Shown here piece by piece: positions 55,519 through 64,000 of a stretch of 64,000 bases of DNA; position 1 is the stretch's first letter, and each line of letters opens with the position of its first letter. The position numbers and the translations under genes were made by a program. The notes beneath the pieces are model-generated. The model was not told the DNA's origin. It ran no database searches and saw only the letters and a program-made list of their open reading frames with translations. Origin of the DNA: Bifidobacterium samirii (GTDB lineage: Bacteria > Actinomycetota > Actinomycetes > Actinomycetales > Bifidobacteriaceae); contig NZ_QXGK01000004.1 of the NCBI RefSeq assembly GCF_003952945.1, positions 104,594 through 168,593 on the forward strand. The letters run 5' to 3'.

Positions 55519-56982
55519 ATGTCGAACCTCGTCTTTGACGAGTCCTCCTCCAATCGCGAGGCCTCGCGCGGCTACGCATGGTGGTTCTCGGGAGACACGT
55601 TCGAGAAGGCCGCGGCCGACGAGCGCCGCCCGCGCAAGCGCACGATCAGCCAGCATCTGACCTCCCAGCCGGGCCGGCTGACCATCATCTACTTCATGGC
55701 GCTCGTCACCGCGGCCACGACGATGCTGCTCCTGCCCGAATCCACGCCCGAAGGCGAGACGACGACGTTCTCGACCGCCCTGTTCACCGCCGTGTCGGCG
55801 CTCAGCACCTGCGGCATCTCGATCGTCAACTCGACGACCCACTGGACCATGTTCGGCCAGGGCGTGCTGCTCGTGTCGGTGCAGATGGGCGGCCTGGGCG
55901 TCATGACGTTCGCCTCGCTCATCACGCTGGCGATCAACCACCACATGAAGGCCACGCAGCGGCTGCTGACCGCGAGCGAACTGGGCACCACCAAGCTCAG
56001 CGAGGTGCGCGGCGTCCTGCGCGTCGTGCTAGGCACGTCGCTCATCATCGAGGCGACGACGTTCCTGGCGCTGTTCCCCGGCCTGCTGCGCGTCACCGGA
56101 GGAGACTGGGGGAAGACCGCGTGGGAGGCGCTGTTCTTCGCGGTCATGTCGTACAACAACGCCGGGTTCACGCCCGACGGCGCCGGCCTGCACGTCAACA
56201 GCTGGGCGGTGGGCCTGCCGATCATGACGTCCGCGTTCTGCGGCACGCTCGGCTTCCCGGTGCTGCTCAACCTGCTGCGGTGCACGCGCGACCATACGCC
56301 GCCGCGCCGCTGGAGCCTGCACACGAAGGTGACGCTGACGATGACGTTTCTGATCGTCGCCGCGTCGCTCATATGGTTCCTCGCCGTCGAATGGGACAAT
56401 CCGGCGCTGTTCGCCGACGCGGACGTCGAGACGCGCATGCGGCATGCGATGGTCGCCGCGGTCATGCCGCGCAGCTCCGGCTTCGACCTGTCGTGGGTGC
56501 CGCAGGTGAGCGAGCCGACCAAGGTGTTCATGAGCATGGTGATGTTCGTGGGCGGCGGCAGCACGTCCACGGCGGGCGGCATCCGCGTGACCACGCTCGC
56601 GGTGATCCTCATCGTGTGCCGCGCGTCGTTCACCGGACACAAGGACATCACCGTGTTCCGCCGCCGCATCCACACCGACGTGGCGATGACGGCCGTCAGC
56701 ATCACCACCACCTGCCTGCTGCTCGTCATGTGCGCGTCGCTGGCGTTGATGATCGTCTCGGGCTGCACGTTCAGCGACGGCCTGTTCGACGCGTGCTCCG
56801 CGTTCGGCCTGGGCGGCTACACGGTGGGCGTGGCGCGCGAGGACAATCCGGCGGCATTGGCGATCCTCGCGTTCACGATGGTGGTCGGCCGTCTCGGCCC
56901 GATGACCATCGCGTATTCGATCAGCAAGCCGCGCGCACTCGAATCGCTGCGCTACCCGACCGAGCCGATGGTCGTCGGCTGA
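55519..56982 (+). CDS. TrkH/KtrB-family potassium transporter
   Basis: A 487-residue membrane protein with four pore modules. The filter-like segments are ALSTCGIS, MSYNNAGF, PRSSGFDL and AFGLGGYTVG. About eight to ten helices span the sequence, and a basic N-terminal part of about 55 residues precedes the first. It imports potassium (KtrB) or potassium with a partner ion (TrkH), controlled by the TrkA-type protein encoded 68 bases on. GAAAGAGAAGGGG precedes the ATG. Confidence 0.94.
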   Translation: MSNLVFDESSSNREASRGYAWWFSGDTFEKAAADERRPRKRTISQHLTSQPGRLTIIYFMALVTAATTMLLLPESTPEGETTTFSTALFTAVSALSTCGISIVNSTTHWTMFGQGVLLVSVQMGGLGVMTFASLITLAINHHMKATQRLLTASELGTTKLSEVRGVLRVVLGTSLIIEATTFLALFPGLLRVTGGDWGKTAWEALFFAVMSYNNAGFTPDGAGLHVNSWAVGLPIMTSAFCGTLGFPVLLNLLRCTRDHTPPRRWSLHTKVTLTMTFLIVAASLIWFLAVEWDNPALFADADVETRMRHAMVAAVMPRSSGFDLSWVPQVSEPTKVFMSMVMFVGGGSTSTAGGIRVTTLAVILIVCRASFTGHKDITVFRRRIHTDVAMTAVSITTTCLLLVMCASLALMIVSGCTFSDGLFDACSAFGLGGYTVGVAREDNPAALAILAFTMVVGRLGPMTIAYSISKPRALESLRYPTEPMVVG

Positions 56983-57050
56983 CGTACGGCAGCGGGCGAC
57001 CGGCGCGGATCGACAACGGTTTTCACGGAAAGTCACGGAAAGGAACCACA

Positions 57051-57704
57051 ATGGCGCATACCAACAGAAGCGTGCTCGTCGTCGGCCTGGGCCGATTCGG
57101 CAGCGCCGTGGCCACGACGCTCGACGCGATGGGCCAGGACGTGCTCGCCGTCGACCGCGATCTGGAGCTCGTCAACCGGTGGTCGTCGCAGATCCCGACC
57201 GTCCAGGCCGACATGACCGACGTGCTGGCGATCGAACAGCTCAACGCGTCCGATTTCGACACGGCGATCGTGGCGATCGGCGACAGCGTCGAGGCGTCCG
57301 TCATCGCCACCGGCAACCTGCTCGACGCGGGCATTTCGGACATCTGGGCGAAGTCGGTGTCGAAGGAGCATGCGCGCATCCTGCAGCGCATCGGCGCGCG
57401 GCACATCATCAACGCGGAGACGGACGCGGGCAAGCGCGTGGGCCATCTGGTCAGCGGCAACTACCTCGACTACATCGAGATCGAGGGCGCGCACACGGTC
57501 GTGAAGATCCACACGCCCCAGCATGTGGTCGGCTATTCGATCGAGGACGCGAAGGTGCACGAACGCTACGGCATCACCGTGGTCGGCATCAAGACGCCGG
57601 GCACCGAATTCCAGTACGGCTCCAAGGAGCTGGTGATGCACCGCAACGACGAGCTGGTCATCATGGGCCGTGAGGATCAGATCGACAAGTTCATCCGCGG
57701 CTGA
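57051..57704 (+). CDS. TrkA/KtrA-family potassium uptake regulator
   Basis: A 217-residue RCK protein. The Rossmann NAD-binding motif is VLVVGLGRFGSAVATTLDAM near residue 8, then the TrkA_N fold (ADMTDVLAIEQLNASDFDTA). A TrkA_C domain occupies the C-terminal 75 residues. Single RCK plus TrkA_C is the KtrA/KtrC layout, pairing with the upstream KtrB-like channel and gating it through ATP, ADP or NADH. AAAGGAAC lies before the ATG. A hairpin terminator follows at 57722. Confidence 0.95.
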   Translation: MAHTNRSVLVVGLGRFGSAVATTLDAMGQDVLAVDRDLELVNRWSSQIPTVQADMTDVLAIEQLNASDFDTAIVAIGDSVEASVIATGNLLDAGISDIWAKSVSKEHARILQRIGARHIINAETDAGKRVGHLVSGNYLDYIEIEGAHTVVKIHTPQHVVGYSIEDAKVHERYGITVVGIKTPGTEFQYGSKELVMHRNDELVIMGREDQIDKFIRG

Positions 57705-57721
57705 GAGGCGCCTGGTGCAGT

Positions 57722-57762
57722 GACGGCCGGTTCCGGCGGCATATCCGTCGGAACCGGCCGTC
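57722..57762. terminator. Bidirectional hairpin between trkA-like and tlyA
   Basis: GACGGCCGGTTCCG pairs with CGGAACCGGCCGTC, 14 base pairs with a 13-base loop, in the gap between two convergent genes. Confidence 0.8.
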
Positions 57763-57822
57763 GTCGTATATGCAGGCCGTGCGCAGGCGACGGTGCGGCC
57801 CGGTGCCGCCCGTCGTCGTCCG

Positions 57823-58659
57823 TCACGCCGCCGCGTACAGCAGGTATTCGGCGTTGCCGTGCGTGCCCTCGATCGGCGAGGGCGCGGCGGACAGGACGCG
57901 CAGTCCGTGCGCGCGTGCGCAGGCGACGACGTCGGCCAGCGCGCGCTCGCGCAGCGCCGGGTCGGCGACGACGCCGCCGCGGCCCAGCCCCTCGCGTCCC
58001 ACCTCGAACTGGGGTTTGACGAGCAGCACGATGCGCGCGCCGGGCGCGGCGATGCGTGCGATCACGGGGATCACGTACGTCAGGGAGATGAACGACACGT
58101 CGGAGACGATCATCTGCGGCCGCCACGGCAGCGTGTCGGCGGTCACGTCGCGGATGTTGACGCCGTCCATGCGGATGACGCGCGCGTCGGCGTCGACGCG
58201 CGCGTCGAGCTGGTCGTGGCCGACGTCGAGCGCGACGACCTGCGCGGCGCCGCGGCGCAGCAGCACCTGGGTGAAGCCGCCGGTGGACGCGCCGATGTCG
58301 AGGCAATGCAGGCCGGCCGGTTCGGGCAGCGGCTCGAACAGCGCGTCGAACGCGACGCCGGCCGCTCCCCTATCGGCGTCTTCGTGACCGCCGTCGGGGC
58401 CGTTGCCGGTGTCGGCATCGGGGCCGACGGCGCGCGCGCCGAACACGTCGAACGCGCCGACGAGCTTGTACGCGCCGCGCGACACGTAGTCGTCGCCCTT
58501 GTCGACCGCGATCGCGGCGTCCGGGGCGACGGGCATGGACGGTTTGGCCGCGGTCCGCCCGTCGACGGTCACGTGGCCGTCGCGGATGAGCCGCTGCGCC
58601 TTGGAACGGCTGTCGACCAGCCCGCGGGCGACGATCAGCGCGTCGAGTCGTTGCGTCAT
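57823..58659 (-). CDS. tlyA: TlyA-family 2'-O-rRNA methyltransferase
   Basis: A 278-residue protein: an S4 RNA-binding domain at residues 1-60 (RLDALIVARGLVDSRSKAQR), then an FtsJ-type methyltransferase (CLDIGASTGGFTQVLL near residue 118, and VSDVSFISLTYVIPVIA). In mycobacteria TlyA methylates 16S and 23S rRNA and loss gives capreomycin resistance. An acidic insertion (TGNGPDGGHEDADRGAAG) sits between the domains and is longer than usual. It is the last gene of the actinobacterial run tyrS-TPR-HAD-small-tlyA; nadK and recN are elsewhere. Confidence 0.95.
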   Translation of the reverse strand: MTQRLDALIVARGLVDSRSKAQRLIRDGHVTVDGRTAAKPSMPVAPDAAIAVDKGDDYVSRGAYKLVGAFDVFGARAVGPDADTGNGPDGGHEDADRGAAGVAFDALFEPLPEPAGLHCLDIGASTGGFTQVLLRRGAAQVVALDVGHDQLDARVDADARVIRMDGVNIRDVTADTLPWRPQMIVSDVSFISLTYVIPVIARIAAPGARIVLLVKPQFEVGREGLGRGGVVADPALRERALADVVACARAHGLRVLSAAPSPIEGTHGNAEYLLYAAA

Positions 58660-58684
58660 GCGTTGCCGCCTTTCCCTAAGCCCG

Positions 58685-58813
58685 TCAGCGGGCGTCGTCG
58701 AGGTCGCCGGTCAGCTGGTCGAGCACGGATTGGAGCGCTTCGATGCGCCGCGCGTCGTCGGCCTCGTCGAAGCCGGCGAGCTGGGGGAAGCGTCGGATGA
58801 GTTCTTCCGGCAT
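58685..58813 (-). CDS. 42-residue acidic protein between HAD and tlyA
   Basis: A very short gene: MPEELIRRFPQLAGFDEADD, then ARRIEALQSVLDQLTGDLDD and AR. AAAGGACC precedes the ATG at 58813. It is acidic and would form two helices. In M. tuberculosis a similarly small gene (Rv1693) occupies the same position between the HAD gene and tlyA, which supports it as a real and conserved gene. Its function is unknown. It is easily missed by gene callers. Confidence 0.8.
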   Translation of the reverse strand: MPEELIRRFPQLAGFDEADDARRIEALQSVLDQLTGDLDDAR

Positions 58814-58938
58814 GATGGTCCTTTCGTCACTGTCTTGCCGTCGTATGGTGCGGCCGTATGCGGGCGGCCGTCGCCCGACATGCGTGCGCCCGGCCCGCGT
58901 CCCGCGATCGGCGGGCGCGGACCGGGCGCAGGGGCCGG

Positions 58939-59982
58939 CTAGAGTCGGAAGTCGGGCAGGTCGAGCGCGGCCGGGTCGCCGCCATGGTCGGCGTACGACC
59001 ATGCGGCGCAGCAGGCGGCGCGCAGCGCGTCGACCGACGTCGCGTCGTCGACGCCCAGCGTCGCAGCCGCCTCGTCGAGCGTGGCGTGCGCGTCGCGGCA
59101 GCGCCAGACGCCGCCGTCGAGGCGTTCGACCGGCGGCTGCGCTTCGAGCAGGCCGCGCAGGTCGGGCACGATGTAGCTGGGGCGCAGGTGCGCGGGCGCG
59201 AGCATGAGTTCGCGCGGGTTCGTCACGCCGGTGAGCACGGCCAGCGCGTCGTAGCCGCCGCGCGTGCCCGCCTCGATGTCGGTGTCGAGACGGTCGCCGA
59301 TGGCCAGGCACAGCGTCTTGTCGACCGGCTGCGCGTCGTCGCCGGCGGCGAGCAGACGCGCCTCGTCGTACATCGCCGACTCGGGCTTGCCGGCCGAGGC
59401 GACCGGTTCGACGCCGGTCGCGTTCATCACGGCCTGGATCATCGACCCGCAGCCGGGCGCGATGCCCATCTCGCGCGGGATCGTCAGGTCGCGGTTGGTC
59501 ACGAAGTACGTCGCGCCGTGTTCGACCGCGTACGCGACCTCGGCCATCTGGCTCCACGTCATGTCGGGATACCAGCCCTGGATCACGGCGGCCGGCTCGT
59601 CGGCGGCCGATTCGACGACCGTCAGTCCGGCGGCGGCGACCTCCTCGCGCAGGTGCGCGGCGCCCAGGACGAGCACCTTCGCGCCGGCGGGCACGTGGCG
59701 GGCGACCATGCGCGCGGCCACGACCGACGACGTGATCACCTGCCGCGGTTCGACGTCCAGGTCGAAACCGCGCAGCTGCTCGGCGACGACGCGCTGGAAC
59801 CGCGACGAGTTGTTGGTCGTGTATTCGATCGTCATGCCGGCCGCCTCGGCCGCGCGGATCGACTCGGCCGCGTGCTCCACCGGGTTCTTGCCCCGGTAGA
59901 CCACGCCGTCGAGGTCGAGCAGCGCGAGCCGGTAGGTTTCGGCGACCGGCCTGTCGGTGTGCTTGAGCATCGCGTGCGTCAC
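58939..59982 (-). CDS. HAD-IIA hydrolase (NagD-like)
   Basis: A 347-residue HAD phosphatase of the NagD/4-nitrophenylphosphatase group. Motif I is LALLDLDGVVYRGKNPVEHA near residue 20, motif II EYTTNNSSR, and the C-terminal motifs SAGKPES and CLAIGDRLDTDIEAG. The GTG at 59982 overlaps the stop of the TPR gene as GTGA; an internal ATG at 59970 is an alternative. The corresponding M. tuberculosis gene (Rv1692) has glycerol-3-phosphate phosphatase activity, so the same role is likely here. Confidence 0.92.
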   Translation of the reverse strand: MTHAMLKHTDRPVAETYRLALLDLDGVVYRGKNPVEHAAESIRAAEAAGMTIEYTTNNSSRFQRVVAEQLRGFDLDVEPRQVITSSVVAARMVARHVPAGAKVLVLGAAHLREEVAAAGLTVVESAADEPAAVIQGWYPDMTWSQMAEVAYAVEHGATYFVTNRDLTIPREMGIAPGCGSMIQAVMNATGVEPVASAGKPESAMYDEARLLAAGDDAQPVDKTLCLAIGDRLDTDIEAGTRGGYDALAVLTGVTNPRELMLAPAHLRPSYIVPDLRGLLEAQPPVERLDGGVWRCRDAHATLDEAAATLGVDDATSVDALRAACCAAWSYADHGGDPAALDLPDFRL

Positions 59983-61763
59983 TCGGCGTCCGCCGCGTCG
60001 TCGATGCCGGTGCCCGGCTCGACGTCGGACTCCACACCGGCCTCGGCGGCCTGCGCGTCCAGCTCGGTCTCGTCGTCGCCGGCAGCGGTCTCGTCCGCGT
60101 CGGCGGCCTCGCCCATGCCGGCGATCTCCTCGACGGACTCGCCGTCGCCCTCGCCGTCCTCGGCGTCCTCGGACTCGGCCTCATCGGACTCGGCCTCGTC
60201 GCCCTCGCCCGGCTCCATGCCGAAGTCGGCCGGCGCGTACTGCGCGTCCGCCTCGCTGATGCCCAGCATGTCGAGCTCGTCGTCGGTGAAGCCCTCCAGA
60301 TCATGGTCGATGATCAGATCGTCCATGTCCTCGTCGTCGTCCGCGTACTGCGTCTCCAGACGGTCCAGCAGCGGTTCGAGCGCCGCCGCGTCGTCGGTGC
60401 GGCCGCACTCCTCGAGGAAGTACTGCTCGGCCTGGATGGCGCGCATGCGGTACTCGCCCGGCAGGCCCTTGGAACGGCCCAGCGTGTGCACGATCTCGAT
60501 GGCCTTGTCCATCTGGTTCATGTCGGACAGCGCGCCCGCGTACACCAGGAACATCTCGGCCTTCGCCTCGCCGCGCAGATACTTCGCGTCGTCGCTCGTC
60601 GCGACCTCGATCGCCTTCTTCGGGTTGCCGGTGCCGCGCTCGCAGTCGGCGATGAACGGCAGGTAGTCGAGGAAGCCGTTCATGCGGTACGCGGTGCGCA
60701 GCTCGCGCAGCGCCAGCTTGTAGTCGCCCTGACGGTACGCGATGAAGCCGAGCGTCTCACGCGCGAAGTCGATGCGGGACGCCTGACGGGCCACCCACTT
60801 GGCGTGCTCGAGCGCCAGCTGCGGGTCCTTCTCCTCCAGCGCGTACGCGGCCAGGATGTGCAGGCCGATGTTCTCCGCATGCTCCTTCGCCAGACCGCGC
60901 AGACGGTCGCGCTCGTCCGACGACAGCATCGACCACTCCATGCCCTTGGGCATGCGCGGCTCGTTGGGGCGACGGTCCGTGTACGGGTTCTGCGACGGGA
61001 AGCTCATCGTGCCGTCGGAGTTGCGGCGCGGACCGCGCTGCATGTACTCGCGGCGCTTCTCCTCACGGTATTCGCGCTTCTCCTCGGTCGTGAACTCGCG
61101 GCGCTCCTCACCCTGCGGACGGCCCTTGCGCTCGTCGCGGCGGTCGTCACGCTTGAAATCACGACGGTCGTCACGCTGGTAGCGCGGGTTGTCGCCGCCA
61201 CGGCGGTCGTCACGCTTGAAATCACGGCGCTCGCCGCGCTGCTCGCCGTCACGGCGGAAGTCACGACGGTCGTCGCGCTTGAAGTCGCGACGGTCGTTGC
61301 GGCGGTCGTCACGACGGAACTCGCGACGCTCGCCCTCGCCCTGGCCGTCGCGGCGGAAACCGCCGTCGCGACGCTCGCCGTCCTTACGGAAGCCGTCGTT
61401 CTTGCGGAAGCCGCCGGACTTGCCGCCCTTGTGGAAGCCGCCCTTGCCGCCGTTGCCGCGGTAGCCGCCGCGCTCGCCGTCCTTGCGGAAGCCCTCGCCG
61501 TCACGGCGGAACTCACGACGCTCGCCGTCGCGGTGGAAGTCGCGGCGCTCGCCGCGCTGCTCGCCGTCGCGCTCGCGGCGGAAACCGCCGTCGCGGCGCT
61601 CGCCGTCCTTACGGAAGCCGTCATGCTTGCGGAAGCCGCCGGACTTGCCGCCCTTGTGGAAGCCGCCCTTGCCGCCGTTGCCGTGGCCGCCGGGACGCGA
61701 CGAGCCGTAGGACTTGCGGTTGCCGTACGATTTGCCGCCCGAGCGGCGCTGTTCTTCTGCCAT
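59979..61763 (-). CDS. TPR protein with basic RGG-like head and acidic tail
   Basis: A 594-residue protein in three parts. Residues 1-245 are disordered and rich in Arg, Gly, Asp and Phe, with a duplicated block (GGKGGFHKGGKSGGFRK occurs near 32 and 109) and many RRDFKRDDRR motifs. Residues about 275-470 are a helical repeat domain of TPR type (LALEHAKWVARQASRIDFAR and LALRELRTAYRMNGFLDYLP). The last 120 residues are almost all acidic (EAESDEAESEDAEDGEGDGE). Opposite charges at the two ends suggest condensate or RNA binding. The corresponding gene in M. tuberculosis (Rv1691) is a TPR protein. Its function is unknown. Confidence 0.92.
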   Translation of the reverse strand: MAEEQRRSGGKSYGNRKSYGSSRPGGHGNGGKGGFHKGGKSGGFRKHDGFRKDGERRDGGFRRERDGEQRGERRDFHRDGERREFRRDGEGFRKDGERGGYRGNGGKGGFHKGGKSGGFRKNDGFRKDGERRDGGFRRDGQGEGERREFRRDDRRNDRRDFKRDDRRDFRRDGEQRGERRDFKRDDRRGGDNPRYQRDDRRDFKRDDRRDERKGRPQGEERREFTTEEKREYREEKRREYMQRGPRRNSDGTMSFPSQNPYTDRRPNEPRMPKGMEWSMLSSDERDRLRGLAKEHAENIGLHILAAYALEEKDPQLALEHAKWVARQASRIDFARETLGFIAYRQGDYKLALRELRTAYRMNGFLDYLPFIADCERGTGNPKKAIEVATSDDAKYLRGEAKAEMFLVYAGALSDMNQMDKAIEIVHTLGRSKGLPGEYRMRAIQAEQYFLEECGRTDDAAALEPLLDRLETQYADDDEDMDDLIIDHDLEGFTDDELDMLGISEADAQYAPADFGMEPGEGDEAESDEAESEDAEDGEGDGESVEEIAGMGEAADADETAAGDDETELDAQAAEAGVESDVEPGTGIDDAADAE

Positions 61764-61873
61764 GGATGTCCTTTGACTAGATTCCTGATCCCCGTCCGGG
61801 GAACGACTGATGAGACGGACCGGGCGACGCCGGCGGGCTCCCCCGCCGACACTCCCCGGTCGGCTGTGATGAT

Positions 61874-61893
61874 GGCTCCCCGAGTGGGGAGCC
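61874..61893. terminator. Hairpin between tyrS and the TPR gene
   Basis: GGCTCCCC and GGGGAGCC form an 8-base-pair stem with loop GAGT, 85 bases past the tyrS stop. Two further GC-rich stems lie between it and the TPR gene start at 61763, so the leader is highly structured. Confidence 0.6.
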
Positions 61894-61977
61894 GGATGAA
61901 ACGATGCGGATCGCGCTACGCCGCGACATTATGACGGCCGGCCATGCCGGCGCGTCCCGTCCGCGGCCGTGCGCGGG

Positions 61978-63300
61978 TCAGTGGCGTTCAACGACGCCGA
62001 GGGCCTTCTTGCCGCGGCGGATCAGCGCGAAGCGGCCGTGCAGGAAGTCGGCGGACTGAAGCGGCTGGTCCTCGGATTCGACGCGCGCGTTGTTCAGGTA
62101 GACGCCGCCGGCCTTGATGGTCTTGCGGGCCTCGGAGACGGACTTGAACAGGCCGGCGCGCACGCCCGCCTCGGCGATGCGCTCGCCGTCGGACGCCGGG
62201 GCGAACTCCTTGCCGCCGTCCTCGGTCTCGATCTTCAGACCGTCGATCGCGGCCTCGAGCGTCGCCTCGTCGATGCCGGCCAGGTCGCCGCCGCGGCCGA
62301 ACAGCGCGGCCGACGCGTCGATCGCGGCCTGCGTGGCGGCCTCGCCGTGCACGAAGCTGGTGACCTCCCACGCGAGCGTGCGCTGGGCCTCGCGCGCGCC
62401 CGGATTGGTCTTCGACTCCTCCACCAGACGCTCGATCTCGGCCTTCGGCAGGAAGGTGAACACCTTGAGCAGGTTCTCCATCTCCACGTCGGGGCGGTTG
62501 AACCAGAACTGGTAGAACTTGTACGGGCTGAGCATCGTGCCGTCGAGCCACACGGCGTTGCCTTCGGACTTGCCGAACTTCTTGCCGGTCGCGTCGGTGA
62601 TGATCGGGCTGGTGAACACGTGCACGGACTCGCCCTTCACCTTGCGGATCAGGTCCATGCCGCTGGTGAGGTTGCCCCACTGGTCGTTGCCGCCGATCTG
62701 CAGCGTGCAGCCGAACTCCTCGAACAGGTGCAGGTAGTCGTTGCCCTGGAGCACCTGGTAGCTGAACTCGGTGAACGAGATGCCTTCCTCGGAGTTGAGG
62801 CGGCGGGCGACCGTGTCCTTGGCGAGCATGGTGCCCAGGCGGAAGTTCTTGCCGACGTCGCGCAGGAAGTCGATGACGTTCATCTGCGCGGTCCAGTCGT
62901 AGTTCGACACGAAGCGCACCGGGTTGGCGCCTTCGGTCTCCAGGATGCCGCCGATCTGGCGGCGCAGGCGGTCGGCCCAGCCGGCCACGACGTCCTTCGG
63001 GTTCAGGGTGCGCTCGCCGGACTGGCGCGGGTCGCCGATCAGGCCGGTCGCGCCGCCCACGAGGGCGATCGGATGATGGCCGGCGGCCTGCAGGTGGCGC
63101 ATGTTGATCAGAGCGACGAGGTTGCCGATGTGCAGCGACGCGGCGGTCGGGTCGAAGCCGCAGTAATAGGTGATCGGCTCCCCGTTCAGCGCTTCGGCGA
63201 GCTGATCGCGGTCGGTGGACTGCGAGATCAGCCCGCGCCATTCCAGTTCTTCGAGGACCGAATCGAATCCGGCCTCCTTGAAGTCGATGACGTGAGCCAT
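61978..63300 (-). CDS. tyrS: Tyrosyl-tRNA synthetase
   Basis: A 440-residue class Ic synthetase. The HIGH-type motif is [19 protein letters not shown] near residue 50; the KMSKS-type loop is [12 protein letters not shown] near 230. A C-terminal S4 RNA-binding domain ([20 protein letters not shown]) follows the linker. The size and order match TyrRS of the TyrS type. The ATG at 63300 ([11 protein letters not shown]) is used. First gene of a conserved actinobacterial run on the minus strand. Confidence 0.97.
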   Translation of the reverse strand: MAHVIDFKEAGFDSVLEELEWRGLISQSTDRDQLAEALNGEPITYYCGFDPTAASLHIGNLVALINMRHLQAAGHHPIALVGGATGLIGDPRQSGERTLNPKDVVAGWADRLRRQIGGILETEGANPVRFVSNYDWTAQMNVIDFLRDVGKNFRLGTMLAKDTVARRLNSEEGISFTEFSYQVLQGNDYLHLFEEFGCTLQIGGNDQWGNLTSGMDLIRKVKGESVHVFTSPIITDATGKKFGKSEGNAVWLDGTMLSPYKFYQFWFNRPDVEMENLLKVFTFLPKAEIERLVEESKTNPGAREAQRTLAWEVTSFVHGEAATQAAIDASAALFGRGGDLAGIDEATLEAAIDGLKIETEDGGKEFAPASDGERIAEAGVRAGLFKSVSEARKTIKAGGVYLNNARVESEDQPLQSADFLHGRFALIRRGKKALGVVERH

Positions 63301-63413
63301 AACCGTGGTTTCTCCCTATGCAATTCGCGGGTTTTGTGCGCCTATCAGTCTCTCAGAACAGGCCGACAGGCCCGCCCGGCGAGGCGGGCGAAGCCACGGC
63401 GGCATGGCGTCGT

Positions 63414-63834
63414 CTACCGAGGTATGCCGAAGTCGACGTGCGTGCGTTCGCGGCCGAGCGTGGCCGCCTTGGTGAACGCCTCGTAGTCGTCGCATTCGGC
63501 GAGCGCCATGTCCTTGACGACGTGCCGGTCGTCGAGGATGACGGGGAACACGCATTTGAGCCGGCACCAGCTCCAATAGGAGCGGCCGGGCTGCATGTAC
63601 AGGTCGAACAGTCCGTCCCGGAAATCCTGATACAGGATGGACACCATCACCGAGCAGGACGAGCAGATGAAATACGGTCCGAAATAGACCGCCCACGTGA
63701 ACGGGTCCAGCATGCCGCTACCGCCGGCGATCATCTCCACGAACACCGCGGTGATCAGGACGGCGAGGACCATGCCCCAGTTCTTGAACGATTGGAGGAA
63801 CGCCTTGCAGTCACGAAAACAGAATCGCCTTCAC
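63414..63834 (-). pseudogene. Frameshifted membrane protein gene (ABC-2 permease-like)
   Basis: A GTG at 63834 with a strong AAGGGGG site begins VKAILFS and then meets TGA. Dropping one T from the TTTT run at 63816-63819 joins this to the downstream frame: VKAILFRDCKAFLQSFKNWG and GMVLAVLITAVFVEM. The rest has two membrane helices (VLAVLITAVFVEMIAG, VYFGPYFICSSCSVMVSIL) and a short soluble end. The family resembles ABC-2 permeases, but it is shorter than normal (about 140 residues). The break could be phase variation at a T tract, programmed slippage, decay or a sequencing error. Confidence 0.6.
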
Positions 63835-63894
63835 GATTCGCCCCCTTGATATATCCAATCGTGGTTCTCCACGGGGGGTGTTCCTATGTTTTTG

Positions 63895-64000
63895 TCAACT
63901 CTGTAGGTGGTCGACGTGTCGGTTCACGGACCGGGCGTTATGGGCACGCTCCGCCCTGCCGGCGGCGTCCGGCGTGTTCGTCGTGGCGCTCAGGCCGCCA
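63895..64000 (-). CDS. Possible C-terminal end of an upstream gene
   Basis: An open frame enters from the right edge and ends at TGA (63897-63895): GLSATTNTPDAAGRAERAHN, then ARSVNRHVDHLQS. It has no family signature and is too short to judge; an ABC ATPase upstream of the permease-like gene would fit the context. It may be a chance frame. Confidence 0.25.
   Translation of the reverse strand, partial: GGLSATTNTPDAAGRAERAHNARSVNRHVDHLQS

Overview
The window is a GC-rich actinobacterial chromosome segment, most probably from a Bifidobacterium. The reasons are the strong GC third-position bias, actinobacterial gene neighbourhoods (tyrS-TPR-HAD-small ORF-tlyA with nadK-recN nearby, proA-nadD, rsfS-gpm), and a reverse-order GH3 glucosidase with gluconate genes of the kind common in gut bifidobacteria. 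Genus is an inference; no rRNA is present.

Layout. 1-12.7 kb is accessory: a partial DXS-like synthase, a DUF4160 gene pair, a LysR regulator, two aldo/keto reductases, a double-anchored GH3 glycosidase, an alcohol dehydrogenase relic, a DUF4236/Excalibur protein, a Fic protein under odd inverted repeats, and a nuclease-toxin-like gene behind an intrinsic terminator. 12.7-18.5 kb holds core genes on the minus strand: ychF, tsaE, holA, comEC, comEA, the last three chained by 4-base overlaps. 18.7-22.2 kb is a gluconate module (GntP permease, SDR dehydrogenase, divergent LacI regulator) lying between comEA and leuS. 22.3-29.3 kb carries leuS, a CorA-type transporter, a nitroreductase, a PNPOx-like protein and a VanZ/RDD membrane protein.

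29.4-36.1 kb is a type I restriction-modification operon, hsdR-hsdM-X-hsdS, in which X is an unfamiliar membrane-anchored protein placed between hsdM and hsdS. X and hsdS are visibly AT-richer than hsdM and hsdR. 36.2-40.1 kb has a small secreted-peptide candidate, tRNA-Ala, a low-complexity membrane protein, an array of degenerate palindromes with an exact 52-base period, and an amino acid permease. 40.1-48.5 kb is housekeeping: gpm-like, rsfS, glmU, tRNA-Gln, prs, nadD, proA and thrC.

48.5-64 kb starts with an ABC transporter under a YtrA-type GntR regulator. It continues with nadK-recN, a HAD phosphatase, a TacAT-type toxin-antitoxin pair and a Trk/Ktr potassium uptake pair. On the opposite strand lie tlyA, a 42-residue protein, a NagD-type HAD, a charge-segregated TPR protein and tyrS. 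The window ends with a frameshifted membrane-protein gene.

The observations most worth following are the protein embedded in the RM operon, the 52-base palindrome array, the basic-TPR-acidic protein, the paired DnaA boxes and start-codon hairpin at comEA, and the T-tract frameshift at 63.8 kb.
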